From NCBI GenBank assembly GCA_026545765.1, contig CM048844.1:7628524-7692523 (forward strand): DNA of 64,000 nucleotides, read 5' to 3'. Below the pieces are notes generated by a model. That model was not told where the DNA came from. It saw only the letters and a program-made list of their open reading frames with translations, and made no database searches. Both the position numbers and the translations under genes were made by a program. Every line of letters begins with the position of its first letter. The stretch's first letter is position 1. Of the stretch, positions 34,095 through 46,191 are shown piece by piece. Origin of the DNA: Plantago major (lineage: Eukaryota; Streptophyta; Magnoliopsida; Lamiales; Plantaginaceae).

Positions 34095-37000
34095 CTACAA
34101 AGTCCTGTGGGCAATGTCATAGACAGATACCAGGATTTCAGCTCCAATCAGGATGATAATAAGCCATTCAAGAAAAGTAGACTTCCTGTTCTGGAGAATT
34201 TCTTGAAGGAAGCGAATATTATGCTGCCAAAGTTAAAAATAAAACCTCAGTGAGGATGGTTTGCACACAATTTACAAGGACATACTGCAAACTAGTACTC
34301 CATGAGATATGATAAAGAGATTATGAGACACAAATACCTCCACAAACTTCAACTTCAAATCAAGACTGGAAAATCTCTGTGTTAATTCAAACTCATCTCT
34401 TAGGTACTCCCAAATTTGAGCATACTTGGCATCCCTCCATGCAATATCTGACCTGATTACAATAAAAAACTTCGTATAAGTTGTCAAAGGAGAAGAAGAT
34501 AAGCAAGATGTTGTAGCTAGTAACATACAAGATATACCATCGCAGAAAACCATTCCGAATTGCATGTACACTTTATTGTTACGGAATATCACTTGATTGG
34601 GTATTAGGTAAATTTTACTAAACTTGTCGAAAATCAGCCTTGTAACAGTATTACATTTTTCATTAGACAAGTCATCAAGGTTAAGTTTTAAACCAGTAAG
34701 TGAATAGATAAAAGGTAGAAGAGACATGATTGGTACTGACAAGTGGCAAGGAGTTGGAAAAGGGAAAAATATCCAATGTCGAGGATAAAACATTTTAGAA
34801 ATATAAATTACATATTTATGCATAATGTTTAGACAACTCAACTAATACTAGTAAGCTTTTATTTTATTTTTTTTCCTACAAAAGTTAAAGAGTAACAGGA
34901 GAGGAGACCAGTGTGTAGTACTTTGATACCGTGATACAGTTGGACGGGTAAACACAAAAATGTACAAGTGACTCACTATATACTTGATATCATAGGAGTA
35001 CATAAGTTTATATTACATACCTTTCAAAGAGTCCTAGCTTAAGAATTACATCAGCCAGATTGGAATTTGCCTTTCCCACCAATTTAAAAAGCCTATTCGC
35101 TTCCACCGTAAAGGTTCCAGTTTGCTCCATTCCCCTGTTGATGCCAGTGAATTCTCCAACAATTCCATCAACCTGATGGAGCAAGAATAAGAAGATATTC
35201 ATGAATTAAGAAAGCATTGTCAAAAGATGTTTGTGCCTAGAAACAGATCAGAAGGCTACCTGAGAAACATAGTAATCAAGAGCAATACTTTGACCAAGAA
35301 CACTACCAATTATTCGGATCCCATCAATATTTAGGTACTGCAGCATTATGTAATCAAGACCACCTTGCATCCATGTGTCTAATGTTGGCTTCTCCCGCAC
35401 CTCATACTCTAGTATTTCAAACTCGGTGAAACTCATCAAGGCAAGCAATGTTATATAAGCATAAAATTCCTTGAATAACATATAGCACCAGCATTAACAA
35501 ATAAAATACACAATTGGGTATGTTGGATTACATTATACTAAATACAGGCAATAAACCTGATCTCAACAGCTAGACATTTTTTTATCCAAAAGTCACATGT
35601 ATAATTAGATGTTAGAATAGACAGCAGATAAGAGATGAGGTGGTAACTCGGTGATATAAGCATAATGGACTACTTTCAATGTCCTTTCGTGAAAAACTTG
35701 TAGGAACTGAATAATGAGCAGAATTTCAATTTGATATCATATTAGCCTACTTTAATTGTCATTTTAGCGGATAACTTGCAAATACTGAATGATCACCAAA
35801 GGCCAAGGCCCCAGGCTCATTTCCTTCCATTTTGTTATACAACATAGGTAAGTTACAGACATCTAGTTTCGTACTTCAAAAACAAAGTAGATTAAGTTAA
35901 ATATAATCATGACACTTGGAAGTGATTGATGACACCACACTTAGTTTCGTACTTCAAACAAAGTAGATTAGATAATCAGTACGTTTGGAATTATTTGATG
36001 ACACCCACCATATTTAGTTTCATACTTCAAAACAAGATAGTACATTTTTCATAAATTCTCATCATGGAGGACATTGCATACTGCACTAAAATTAAAGCAA
36101 TAAGTATAAGTCAACAAGGTTAGTGAGATTCTACTAGGTTATACCATAATATGGTTGAAATAAAAGTTTGAGCTAAATATGGGCTTACCATCCTTTTTCA
36201 TCTCCACCTTTCCTGAAGAATATCTTTCCACAATTTTCAGATACCCATTAACTTCATGGTCATGGACATTGAATAAGACAATTGACCCGTACTGGAAAAC
36301 TACCATGTAACTGCAATCACTCCCCACAACACTAGAGCCTGAACTCTACAATAGTTACAATGGTATTACTGACTATGTTCAGAATATAACAGAAGAGAAA
36401 AATGTCATACAGAAGTATCAACAAAGATAGCATATGCCAACAAAGAAATTGCACACATCACATTGACAAGGTATAGTGGTATACTCCAATCTCAGATGTG
36501 CATAGGCAGGCCGCATTAAGTGAGAACTAACGAAATACAAGATACATCATACTATGATCATAGGAAACCATTTCAACACGCATAACATATAACATGCGTG
36601 TTTCATCATAACTAAAAAAGAAAATCCGATAGACAGAGATGAGAAATATTACAACTAGCATCCTCTCCCAAAATACTGGGGCAGGTCGCAAGCACCACCA
36701 TGTAGCTCACAGTGTATTCTCCATCGTCATATCTGATTAGGTAATTAAACCTCCAAATTCACTACCCATTATTTCCACTCATGTCTAATTTACTCTCTTA
36801 CCATAATTTATTGTCATAATTTCTATCCAGGAGTGGTGCACAGAAAGACATATATCTCACAGTAGGCCACCCTAACAGATTTTTTACCACACATCCATTC
36901 AAGTAGCATCACGAAAACACTCATATTACGGACACTGCATCTATTAGGAGCGTAAAGTTCAGAAATAGTTACATGAAACTGTCCATTCACACATTAGAGT

Positions 37001-37895
37001 GAACTGATCATTGAGCTTAATAACCTACTCACTATAAACTGAAGGTGAGCATAAGTATAAGTATCATCATTGCAACCTTAGAACTAAGAATCTAAACTAA
37101 CTGATCATGGTTGTCTATGCAATTCTGGGTATCAAGCTCTTCACATTCGGAACTTCAACCATATGAGAACTAACTAACTAACTACGAAAAATCGACAACA
37201 GGGAATCATACATGAGAAACAGCCAGTAATACACAGACGAACAATAACTTCATTCATGCATAAAAAGAAAGTCCAGTCCACAGATAAGAGTGAGACGAAA
37301 ACACTCACATTAAGTTCGGGTTTCAAATCACCAAACCTCAGAACAACATAATTATTAGTCATACGAGCAGAAGACGGAATAAAATTCTGTTTGTTCTGCG
37401 CCTCCAAGCTCTTCAAATCAACACTGCCAACACAAACAAACCACAATCAATCCCAATTCACATAATGACAACCTAACAACCTCATAGAAAGGTCGAAATG
37501 ACAAATAATAACCTGGTGGAGTTGAAAAAAGCCCTAACAGGAATAGAAACAGCCTCGCCAACCTCACCTTCTACCTCCGAACACGCCACCTCACGACCAG
37601 AATCGAAGCCATTCGGATAAGTGTCGTTCCAATCGACAACGCTATCAGCGGCTGCCGATGATGAAATGGAGGAGATAGGTTTGGCGACGGCGTAACCTAA
37701 ATTCTGCTGCAAAAACGACGTCGTACGATGTGGAGCGGAGGAAGTACTAGTGGAGAGTTCTCGCCGGAAAATAAGCAACGATGAGATGACAGTAGGGTTT
37801 CTGTCTTTGAGCAGAGTGGAGAAACTCCGGCTAGAGGTTCGAGTGGGGAAATTGAGAGCGGTTTTGGTACGGCAAGTTAGTGTTATTAGCCTCAT
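34095..37895 (-). CDS. Mitochondrial DUF155 protein, RETARDED ROOT GROWTH (RRG)-like
   Basis: Seven exons, complement(join(34095..34223,34338..34452,35021..35172,35260..35408,36189..36345,37309..37423,37513..37895)), give 399 residues. The first about 60 residues are rich in R, S and T, as in mitochondrial presequences. The DUF155 (RMD1/SIF2-like) domain follows, with YMVVFQYGSIVLFNVHDHEV, IIGSVLGQSIALDYYVSQ, ANSNLADVILKLGLFER and DAKYAQIWEYLRDEFELTQR. A C-terminal membrane segment (LEWLIIILIGAEILVSVYDI) closes the protein. In Arabidopsis RRG supports cell division in the root meristem and RRL acts in stress signalling; which of the two this is I cannot say. All intron phases close. No frameshift or stop was seen. 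Confidence 0.92.
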
Positions 37896-38239
37896 TTCTG
37901 AAGACCTCCCTTCTGGTTTTTGTCTGCAACTGTTTCAGCCAGCTTGTTCTTCTTTGTACTAAGCTTGCTACGATTTTGAGGAAGAAGAAGATTTGGGGCT
38001 CAAGAAATCCATGGCAATTTTGACAATACCCACATGGTAATTCGCGTGTTTCACCAACATTTTCTGGCATTCGGCTCGCGAATTTGCGGAAGACTTGGTG
38101 TACTAGATGGTAGATAAATGTTTTAAAAGCCGGCCCGGACAGTTAAGCCGGCCACCCTTAAAAAAGGTTGGATCGATTAGGATCGGTTGGTAGTTTTAAC
38201 CATATTGTTCGATATATATATATATATTTGGGCCAATCA

Positions 38240-38372
38240 TTTTAATAATTAAATTTTCATTATATAATTTTATTAAATTATTTACTATTATAATTTAAAA
38301 GTAATTTGCGGTCAAAGTCGAAGACAGTTGACCGCAGAATAGTAAAATGGAAAGATTTCTTTGGAACAAAGG
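38240..38372 (+). mobile_element. Half of a Stowaway-like MITE
   Basis: The stretch TTAAATTATTTACTATTATA, then GTCAAAGTCGAAGACAGTTG and GAAAGATTTCTTTGGAAC, is nearly the same as the right half of the intact element ending at 39688. The left half is not recognised here. Related pieces occur near 38560..38655 and 62880..63030. Confidence 0.6.
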
Positions 38373-39092
38373 GGGTACTTTTGAAATATGATATTGAAAT
38401 GTTTGAATAAATTGCATAACATGAATTTAATATAAACTTTTGTCATATAATCTTGTTAATATTTTATTTGAACATTAAATAAACATCAAATAATTCAAAT
38501 ATAATTAATTACTCCATTTAAACCTTTTCATTTTATTATTTTGTGGTTGACTCGACTTTAAGAAAAAATAAATTTTAAATTTTCATTATATAATTTTATT
38601 AAATTACTTACTATTATAATTTAAATTAATTTGTAGTGAAAGTTGAAAATGAAATTTTTTATTTATTTAAAAGAGATTACAACAAAATGACAATATTAAG
38701 ACTTGAGCCCCATCGCAATTCCCAAGTAACGAGAGATTAGAAAGGTATTAGTCCAATATGTATTATTTAATTAAAGTAATTGAATATCTCTTATTTTATC
38801 TTTCTAACCTAATAGATCCACACCACCACAACAACAGCCGGCCCTCTCTTTCAGTTTCTATCTCACATGTTTCATCCACTCTCACTCACTCCTTGTCAAT
38901 ATCATGAAATTTTAAAACACAAGCAGCTATGGAGTTTAGGAGAATCAATAAAATAAAAGATGGAAATTGGAAGAAAAGGGAAGGAATTCAAGGGAAGATG
39001 GAAGAAAGGTAGAAAACGGATCCACACGTCTCCACCCCCTCTCTTCATCCTCTCATAGCAACTTAGCAAAAAAATTTGCTCCTTTTATGTCA

Positions 39093-39270
39093 AAGGCCGG
39101 CGAAACCGGCGGATTAGCGGTTTTCACCGGTTTCTTACCGGTTCTGGCGGTTTTTCGTCCTCCGGTTTTAAGGCGATTTTCAGGCACCTATCCGCCCGTT
39201 CCACGACGGTTCTCCGGCCCTTCCGGTCCGGCCGGCCCTTCCGGTCCGGCCGGCCCTTCCGGTTTTTAAA
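39093..39270 (+). repeat. GC-rich CCGG tandem repeat block
   Basis: An isolated GC-rich island has diverged ACCGG units followed by about three copies of a 16-base unit, CGGCCCTTCCGGTCCG. A related GC-rich piece starting TTTTAAAAGCCGGC occurs at about 38121, and this block ends in the complementary CCGGTTTTTAAAAC. Confidence 0.65.
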
Positions 39271-39441
39271 ACATATACTGGGCTTTTATGTTGGGCTGGT
39301 GATCAAGGGTTAATCAGACCAGAATTACAATACTCCGTACCGAATAAATTGTCCAGCTTCGACTTTTGCAGTTCAAATACGTCAATTTTCACTATAAATT
39401 AATTTAAAATTATATAATAAAATTTAGGAAGTAAAGTTTTA

Positions 39442-39688
39442 CTTCCTCCGTTCTAAATAAATCTTTCCATTTTATTATTACATGGTCATTTGATTACTTT
39501 TATTGTAATTATTTAACTATAATAGTAAATAATTTAATAAAATTATATAATAAAAATATAATTATTAAATTTTCATTAGATTTTATTAAATTATTTACTA
39601 TTATAGTTTAAGAGTAATTCGCAGTCAAAGTCGAAGACAGTTGACCGGTCAAAGTCAAAATTGAAAGATTTCTTTGGAACGGAGGGAA
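39442..39688. mobile_element. Stowaway-like (Tc1/Mariner) MITE
   Basis: Ends CTTCCTCCGTTCTAAA and GGAACGGAGGGAA are inverted and match the common CTCCCTCCGT Stowaway terminus. A TA dinucleotide flanks both sides (39440-39441 and 39689-39690). The interior is AT-rich and non-coding; 247 bases long. Confidence 0.8.
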
Positions 39689-39814
39689 TATTATATAACT
39701 TTATTGAATATTTTATCACTAGAATCGCGTCACACGCGTAGCATGTGAAGAGCATTCGAGATCAATATTACATGTTTTGCTAAAATTTACACAAGTTAGT
39801 GTTATACTCGGATA

Positions 39815-40055
39815 CTACCTCCGTCCCAGTTTCATCTTTCCGCATTTCGTTTTGGGACTTTTCAAATACATATTCTCATATCTTAAATGGAAAATTTCTC
39901 TCATACTTTATACATTATATCTCCTACTTTATTCACTATTTCCCCTACTTTATTCACTCTATTTCCTACTTTATTACTATATCTCCTACTCCATTCACTT
40001 TTCTCTTAAATCTTGTGTCCGGATTCACGGGAAGATGAAACTGAAACGGAGTAAG
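39815..40055. mobile_element. Second Stowaway-like MITE
   Basis: Left end CTACCTCCGTCCCAGTTTC and right end GAAACTGAAACGGAGTAAG are inverted, with TA on both sides. The interior contains a tandem of CTACTTTATTCACTATTTCC-like units, which accounts for the tyrosine-rich open frames seen here. Confidence 0.78.
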
Positions 40056-40749
40056 TATTTGTCCAATTATGCACGAAAGACATGACACATTCGGATGAAG
40101 TGGAGCTGGATGTGGCTCTACATAGGGAGGTAAATATACTTCTTTTCTTATTAGTAATTTCTATTCGTACAGTAAGTTTATATACTCCTATTGGTTTAAT
40201 ACTGTTCATCTAAAATTCTTTGTTTAAATAATTTTTTCCTTTCCATATCTTGAATATCATAGGTAATCAACAACTTGTCTACTGTGTAACTCAAGCTCAA
40301 CTTGATATAATGCACATTTAAGTTTTTCAAAACAAAACAAACAACGATAAAGCTACTCTCTATTACTCCATCTATTCCAAATGTAATTTTTTTCCATTTT
40401 GACTCGTAAATCTGAAGACCATCTATGAACCAATTTTCAGGCCACAAATTAATGTGGAAAATTTAATTCTTAAACTTTCATTTATATATTTTATTAAATT
40501 ATTTACGATTACAATTTAAGATTAATTGGTGGTCAATGTAGAAAATTGCAAACCTTTGGTTTCCGATCATTATCATAGTCTCACCCACGAATCTGGTGAG
40601 CGGTCGTGTTAAACTTAAGATATTAATAAGGGGAACATAAAAGTGAACATAAGAAGACTAACAACCGAAAGACCATCTTCTACAACTATTCTTTGGGCGT
40701 TGATATTTTCCACCCAGCAAACCATATAGAAATATGCTTTAGCCAAAAT

Positions 40750-41700
40750 TTGTTGGGGGAATTGGTTGCAAGAGCAACTAAGTGTGGTTGCAAGAGTCAA
40801 TTAAGAGAGAGCCAAAATTGTTATGTGTTATAATATCTTAAGTGGGTAACTTTGAGCAATTAATTATCTAAGTTCCACCACTCGATTTTTCGTGTTCTTT
40901 AGCTCGTTGCGAAGTGGGATGCACAAGCTTCGTAACGGTATAAGATACGAGAGGTAACCAATTCTAGGTGTGAATGATAAATTGGCTTAAAGTGAGCTAG
41001 TTGGGACTTGCCTTTTGCAATTGTCCCACATTGGAAACATATGGAAGGAAAGAGTAGTATAAAGGTATGTTTGTGTTTACTCATGGTCACAAGTGTGTGT
41101 TGTGGTTATGGCAAACCTCCTACGCGTGCGCAGGGTGGGGAGAAAAATTTGAACTAGAAAACTCTAGCGAGATGGAAGCAAATATGGCTCGCGGGTTTAT
41201 CTTTTTTCCACAATTTTTCACTAAACAAACCATTTGGCCTTCCAGAAAATTTCCAGATTGTTCCACTTAAATGTGAAGAGGTAACCTCCCCACTAACAGG
41301 CTGCATTACTCTGAGGTTAATTGTTGCAGCATCAATTTGGCTACTAATGGTGAGAGCTGTTACGTTTTTTCTACAGCTATATATACCCCTTCCTCACTTG
41401 ACAAACAAACACCAGAAATTCTTCTTCCCTTCTCTTCTCTGTTTTCTTTCTGCACTTTAGATATTCGAGTGTTCTTCACCACAGAAGTTCGATGAGCTTC
41501 ACGCTTCGACTTCGAAGAGTTCTTTGAGATTGGACGTTGTACCTTGGGAGCTAATTGTCCGAGGAAGGCCTGAAGCTTACTAAAGGCGGACAAATTTAGC
41601 TTAAGGGGAAGTGGTCTCACTACTGACTCGTCCACGATTAAATCCGAACCTGTGTTTAGTTTTTTATTCCTATCCTATTGTCATATATATTTTACACTGA
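40750..41700 (+). mobile_element. Possible LTR-retrotransposon relic
   Basis: A promoter-like arrangement includes GTCCCACATTGG near 41026, a TATATATA box near 41380 and a pyrimidine-rich leader with CTTCTTCCCTTCTCTTCTCT. This resembles the U3-R-U5 layout of plant LTRs, but no partner repeat, primer site or target duplication was found. It could equally be a promoter remnant. Confidence 0.3.
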
Positions 41701-41919
41701 CCTTTGTTGCAGCTAAATTGATAATCGGAAACAACAAAATTCACACCTGAAATCTGAGTCGAGCCACGCTATCAAAACATTCCACTCTCAACAATGAGAA
41801 ACAAGTTCCATCCTCAATTGCTAAAAGCTGAAGAGGATGCATAGTCCTATTAAATTAAATGGATTTGAAACACAAGGATTCTTCCCCATCTTAAACAACA
41901 ACACTATCTTGCATTACAT

Positions 41920-43160
41920 AATGAGTCCGTCTTGCGAAAGACCCCTATACATAAGAAAGTCCCGAAAATCCCCTTCAAATATTAAAACTAGACAATTATA
42001 CATTTTTTCTCGACTTGGTTTTTTATGGTTTTTCGCGGATCTTTTAACTCGGATTCATTAAAAACGGGTCAAGTATAATGTAAAAACTAGATAATTATGT
42101 TTCACTGAGTAAATTTCTGGATAAGTAATAAAACTAGACAATTCATTTACAAAACTAGACAATTCAGTTACAGAACTAGACAATATCATCATCAGTTCAA
42201 AACACTAATTTTTCTTCGATTGCTTTAGTTTGTTCAGAGCATTCTTCTTCAAATCATCCAATACACCCTCTTCAAAATCATCATCAGCATAAGGTCTCTT
42301 ATATCAAGGAAAAGGAGTTCCTTGGAACAACTCCATATGCTTCATCAGAAAAAACACCACAGTCAAAAGTTCCAAGTTTACCAAGTCCAATCAAGCTTCA
42401 CAATTTTTACAAAAAAAAACATTGAACATTTATACAAAAACTAGAAAATTCCTTTCATAAACTAGACAATATAATGTAAAAACTAGAGAATTCATCTCTT
42501 AAACTAAACAATATAGTGTAAAAACTAGGCAATATAGACAATTATGTTCATGTTTGATCATAAAACTAAACAATATACACTAAAAACTAGACAATATCTC
42601 GTAAAAACTAGACAAAATGTTGAGCTCAGTTAGTAAATTTGATTTGAAGGTGAAGGTGAAAATGTAAAAACTAGAGAGTTCCTATATATAATGTAAAAAT
42701 TAGAAAATTTCTCACATAAAGTAGACAATATAATGTAAAAACTAAATAATATAATGTAAATTTAATATCATGTAAAAACTAGAGAATTTCTTTCATAAAC
42801 TAAACAATATAATGTAAAAACTAGACAATATAGACAATTATATTCATATTTGATAATAAAATTAGACAATATATACTAAAAACTAGACAAATATGTTGAG
42901 ATCAGTTAGTAAATATCTTGAATAAACTTATTACCATTCGATATAAGAAAAAAATAAATTTAATATCATGTAAAAACTAGATAATTCCTTTCATAAACTA
43001 AACAATATAGTGTAAAAACTAGACAATATAGACAATTATGTTCATGTTTGATAATAAAACCAGACAATATTTCGTAAAAACTAGACAATTTATACAAAAA
43101 CATAGACGATTTTTACTAAAACATAGACGGATTTTACTAAAACATAGACTATTTATACTA
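41920..43160 (+). repeat. Degenerate AAAACTAGACAAT repeat field
   Basis: The core TAAAAACTAGACAATATA recurs dozens of times with variants. A higher-order segment (ACTAGA-AATT-CTTTCATAAACTA-ACAATATA up to GACAATTATGTTCATGTTTG) is repeated at about 42440, 42780 and 42970. It has no coding content. Confidence 0.85.
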
Positions 43161-44409
43161 GTCTATTACTTTAGTGCAACTAAGATCTGATCGATGAGTT
43201 GATTAACCAATATTATGCTATAGTCTAGTACTTTAGTGCATCTAGTGTCGTACGTGTTGCTTCTCTTCTTCGATTGATTGATCGATCAATCGGCTTCCAA
43301 TTTCAAACCAATTTAGAAACACATAAAACAGTTAGAATTGCACAATTCATCCACGAAAACACACTATCAACTAACCTAAACAGACAGTTACAAAAAACTT
43401 CAGATCTGCTTCAATTCAACCATTGAGCGAAAATTCAGGTATGGAAATCTCAAATAAAATACTGAAACGGTAGAGAATCATTACAACAGAAGGGAAGAGA
43501 GGTGTGCACTAAAACAATGAAGGAAGGAGTAATATTTGAATACCTTATCGAAACAAGCGGCGAAAGCTACAGCGAAAAACTCCGGCGAACGAGATCTTCA
43601 ATTGATCTGCCATTGATGAAGCTTCATCCATTGATGAAGCTTTAACAACACTCCGACGAACGAGATCTCGGTACAGGCGCAAAATCAACCAACTTCTTAG
43701 ACTTCATCACGACTTCACCACCACAACCGCCTCATAAGTCGCAGGTCCTCTCCCTCAGTCGTGTCGCCGCCGAGATCTTCATATAGGGTTCTTCTGATGA
43801 AACCGCCATTTAATAGTGACTGGAAGAAGAGAAGTGAAATTGAAAAGGGAAAAAAAAATTATAAAAGGCCTTTTATACCGGATCCAGATCATTAAAGTTG
43901 TGACCCGGATCCAGATTCCAAAACTCCGACCCGCGAGAGGATCCGCGAAAAAAATCAGGGCAAAATGTCAGCCATTAAAATTACACAATTTTTAGGAAAA
44001 ACTAGGGGTCTCTATGAACTTTCCAAATGTAGTAGGACTTTTATGAGACTTAGTATTACATAATTGGACCTTTCGACAAATCTCTACATTGTGTTCTAAT
44101 TAAGATTCTATTGAAGAGAGAATTATTCGACACTATTCTTGTACTCCTGTTTTCTTTTGTTCATAGAGATGGTAGCTTGCCCTGTCAAATCGTCTTACCT
44201 GCAACTGAGTGTCCAAATCAACATATCCCTGCAAGTACTCCATCCTTAATTAAGCCGGATAACTCACAGTAAGCAAAACCAAAACCCCATTTTCAGAATA
44301 TCACATGAACCAGAATAAAATATCTTTCTCAATCTTTTCTTTCGATCCAAGACAAACTCCAACTTCAGATTCTTCATTCTATCTCCATTAATTACTCTCT
44401 CATCATTCT
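43161..44409. other. Repeat-edge intergenic DNA
   Basis: Short direct repeats (CGACGAACGAGATCT and CGGCGAACGAGATCT; ATTGATGAAGCTT) lie near 43585..43670. The motif GACCCCTA at 41940 recurs inverted as TAGGGGTC near 44003, framing the ACTAGACAAT field. No gene is recognised. Confidence 0.45.
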
Positions 44410-44653
44410 TGTAATGTCTCGGACCACTAATGGGCCGACGCGGTTACTCATGGGCAGCTCTCCGAGTGATATGCTAGCCTTTCCAGTTGGTCACCCATCA
44501 TAAAATTGCTCCAGAGCAAGCATGCTTAACTCTGGATAATTCTGGAATTCTTATGATGGATTTCCGAAAAGAAAGGTCCACATTGTTGGTATGATTAGCG
44601 TTCTCAATCCCTTTAAGCTCTGTGGACTTGACTTGAAACTTTGGGGCGTTACA
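44410..44653 (-). mobile_element. Cassandra-type solo LTR carrying a 5S rRNA-like sequence
   Basis: On the minus strand the element starts TGTAACGCCCC and ends GACATTACA. It is 244 bases long with a perfect five-base target duplication, ATTCT (44405..44409 and 44654..44658). Inside, AGTTAAGCATGCTTG (44517..44531) and GATGGGTGACC (44489..44499) match the A-box and C-box portions of 5S rRNA in the right order and spacing, and CAATGTGG/TCATACCA-like sequence precedes them. Cassandra TRIM elements are known for 5S-derived LTRs. No internal domain or second LTR is present, so this is a solo LTR left by recombination. Confidence 0.82.
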
Positions 44654-44679
44654 ATTCTCCTATCCAATCTCCAGTAGTT

Positions 44680-45717
44680 CAATAGCCACCGGCTGCTGAA
44701 ATCGTGTTGTTTCTTTGCTCCGCCGCAGCGCCGTCGTCGATTCTTCATTCTCTTAGATTCTCGATGTGAAGTAAGGAAGTTCAATCAGTCACTTCCTTAT
44801 CCGCATAGTCTCTTCCGTGTGCCGAGATGCCAATCGGCTCGTTAGGACGAATCAGCCCCCTCTCCCCATATCAATCAGTCCCAGCAGCCAAGATCCATGT
44901 CCGAAATTGAGCCGGCTTCTTCTCCGGTTCAGATCCAGATCCTGCTTTCTCCGATTCCAAAACAAAATATATCTTCATGAAGATTAAACTAAGATAAATA
45001 AATTGATATGGATTGTTTCATCCATTGAATTTCTTTAAGTGAGTTGAGTCGGAAGTTTGATTTGGGTGAAAATGCATAGAAGGAGAGAGCCTTTTTGTAA
45101 TAAAAGACAGAAGGTGTGTCTCACGCGCTGGTATAGTGAGACTGAGTTTATTATTATTTCAGAGACATTTGTAATGTGATTCATAAAATTGAGTGAAAAT
45201 CGAGCAATCGCCACGCGCCTCTTCTTTGGTTATATTATTACTTTTAATTACATTACAGTTTAAACTTTTAAGTCCTCAACCACATCGTCAACTGGAAGCC
45301 CTCAACCGTGTTTTTGTTAATTTGACATTTGTTCATCGTAAAGAGTCGGAATTATGAAGTTATTTGTTCAAAGTTGTTCTAAATTTGTATTAGACATGTA
45401 CCTGTACCTTTCTGATTAACTTAATGCAATTCTATTAAAAAGAAAAAAATAAATGGATAACACAAAAAACGAGGCATGTGAAAATGATGGCTCCAACTAA
45501 TGGAAGCTTGTAGAAAGTGAGTACACTCCGGTTCTGGAAACAGGTGGTTAAGGAAGGTGCGTGTATGGTCTAGAATTTTCATCTCAACTCCTATATAACT
45601 TCCGCCTTTTCAATTCTTCTCCTCAACAGAAATCGATCAAGCAAAAATCTCAAGCAACAGTTACTTTCTACACGAAAATTCTCTCTAAGCTTTCAATTCG
45701 AAGCAAAAATCAGAAAA
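44680..45717 (+). repeat. Upstream block U of small HSP copy 2
   Basis: This block (from ATAGCCACCGGCTG through GTGCC-AGATGCCAATCGGC and ATATATCTTCATGAAG to the copy 2 promoter) is repeated upstream of copy 3 as two parts, 46764..47297 and 54265..54750. The second version is split by the composite insert. No gene is seen in the block before the promoter. Confidence 0.85.
45501..45598 (+). promoter_or_regulatory. Heat-shock elements and TATA box of small HSP copy 2
   Basis: GGAAGCTTGTAGAAAG, GTTCTGGAAAC and TAGAATTTTCAT (GAA-NN-TTC) are heat-shock-factor type motifs. A TATATAA box lies at 45592..45598, about 120 bases before the start codon. Copy 3 has the same arrangement; copy 1 does not. 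Confidence 0.68.
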
Positions 45718-46191
45718 ATGTCTCTGATTCCAAGCTTGTTCGGCAACAACAACAGGCGCAGCAACATCTTCGATCCATTCTCACTTGAGGTTTGGGATCC
45801 ATTTGAAGGAATTCTCTCTTCTAACTTCTCCGGTTCGGCTCGAGAAACTTCGGCTTTCGCAGGTGCTCGGATCGACTGGAAGGAGACTCCGGAGGCACAC
45901 GTGTTCAAGGCAGATGTGCCTGGGCTGAAGAAGGAAGAGGTGAAGGTCGAGGTTGAAGATGGAGGTGTCCTGCAAATCAGTGGCGAGAGGAACAAAGAGC
46001 AGGAAGAGAAGAATGACACCTGGCACCGAATCGAGCGTAGCAGCGGCAAGTTCATGAGGCGATTCAGGCTGCCTGAGAATGCCAAATTGGAGCAGATCAA
46101 GGCTAACATGGAGAATGGAGTGCTCACTGTTACTGTTCCCAAAGAGGAGCTCAAGAAGCCCGAGGTCAAGTCTATTGACATCTCTGGTTAA
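45718..46191 (+). CDS. Cytosolic class I small heat-shock protein, copy 2
   Basis: 157 residues, intronless. The protein reads identical to copy 3 and differs from copy 1 only at residue 17 (I for M). It has the class I N-terminus SLIPSLFG, the alpha-crystallin domain at residues 50-143 and the terminal IDI anchor. It ends with TAA where copies 1 and 3 end with TGA; from this point its 3' flank is of type B, shared with the broken copy at 56436 rather than with copies 1 or 3. Just before the ATG it reads AGCAAAAATCAGAAAA, unlike copies 1 and 3. Confidence 0.97.
   Translation: MSLIPSLFGNNNRRSNIFDPFSLEVWDPFEGILSSNFSGSARETSAFAGARIDWKETPEAHVFKADVPGLKKEEVKVEVEDGGVLQISGERNKEQEEKNDTWHRIERSSGKFMRRFRLPENAKLEQIKANMENGVLTVTVPKEELKKPEVKSIDISG

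Larger units (their letters stand above)
37896..44409. other. Repeat-rich intergenic region
   Basis: No gene is supported across about 6.5 kb. The region holds Stowaway-type MITEs and pieces of them, a GC-rich CCGG repeat block, a probable LTR relic and a 1.2 kb ACTAGACAAT repeat field, each listed separately. Open frames here, such as those at 38967..39269 and 39777..40085, come from repeats. Confidence 0.65.

Noticed and set aside
39777-40085. Tyrosine-rich 79-102 residue frames
   Set aside because: They lie within a Stowaway-like MITE and its internal CTACTTTATTCAC repeats.
41026-41064. GTCCCACATTGG followed about 30 bases later by TATAAAG, like the USE and TATA of plant U-snRNA genes
   Set aside because: The downstream sequence does not resemble U1, U2, U4, U5 or U6. 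The same motif is common in plant LTRs.
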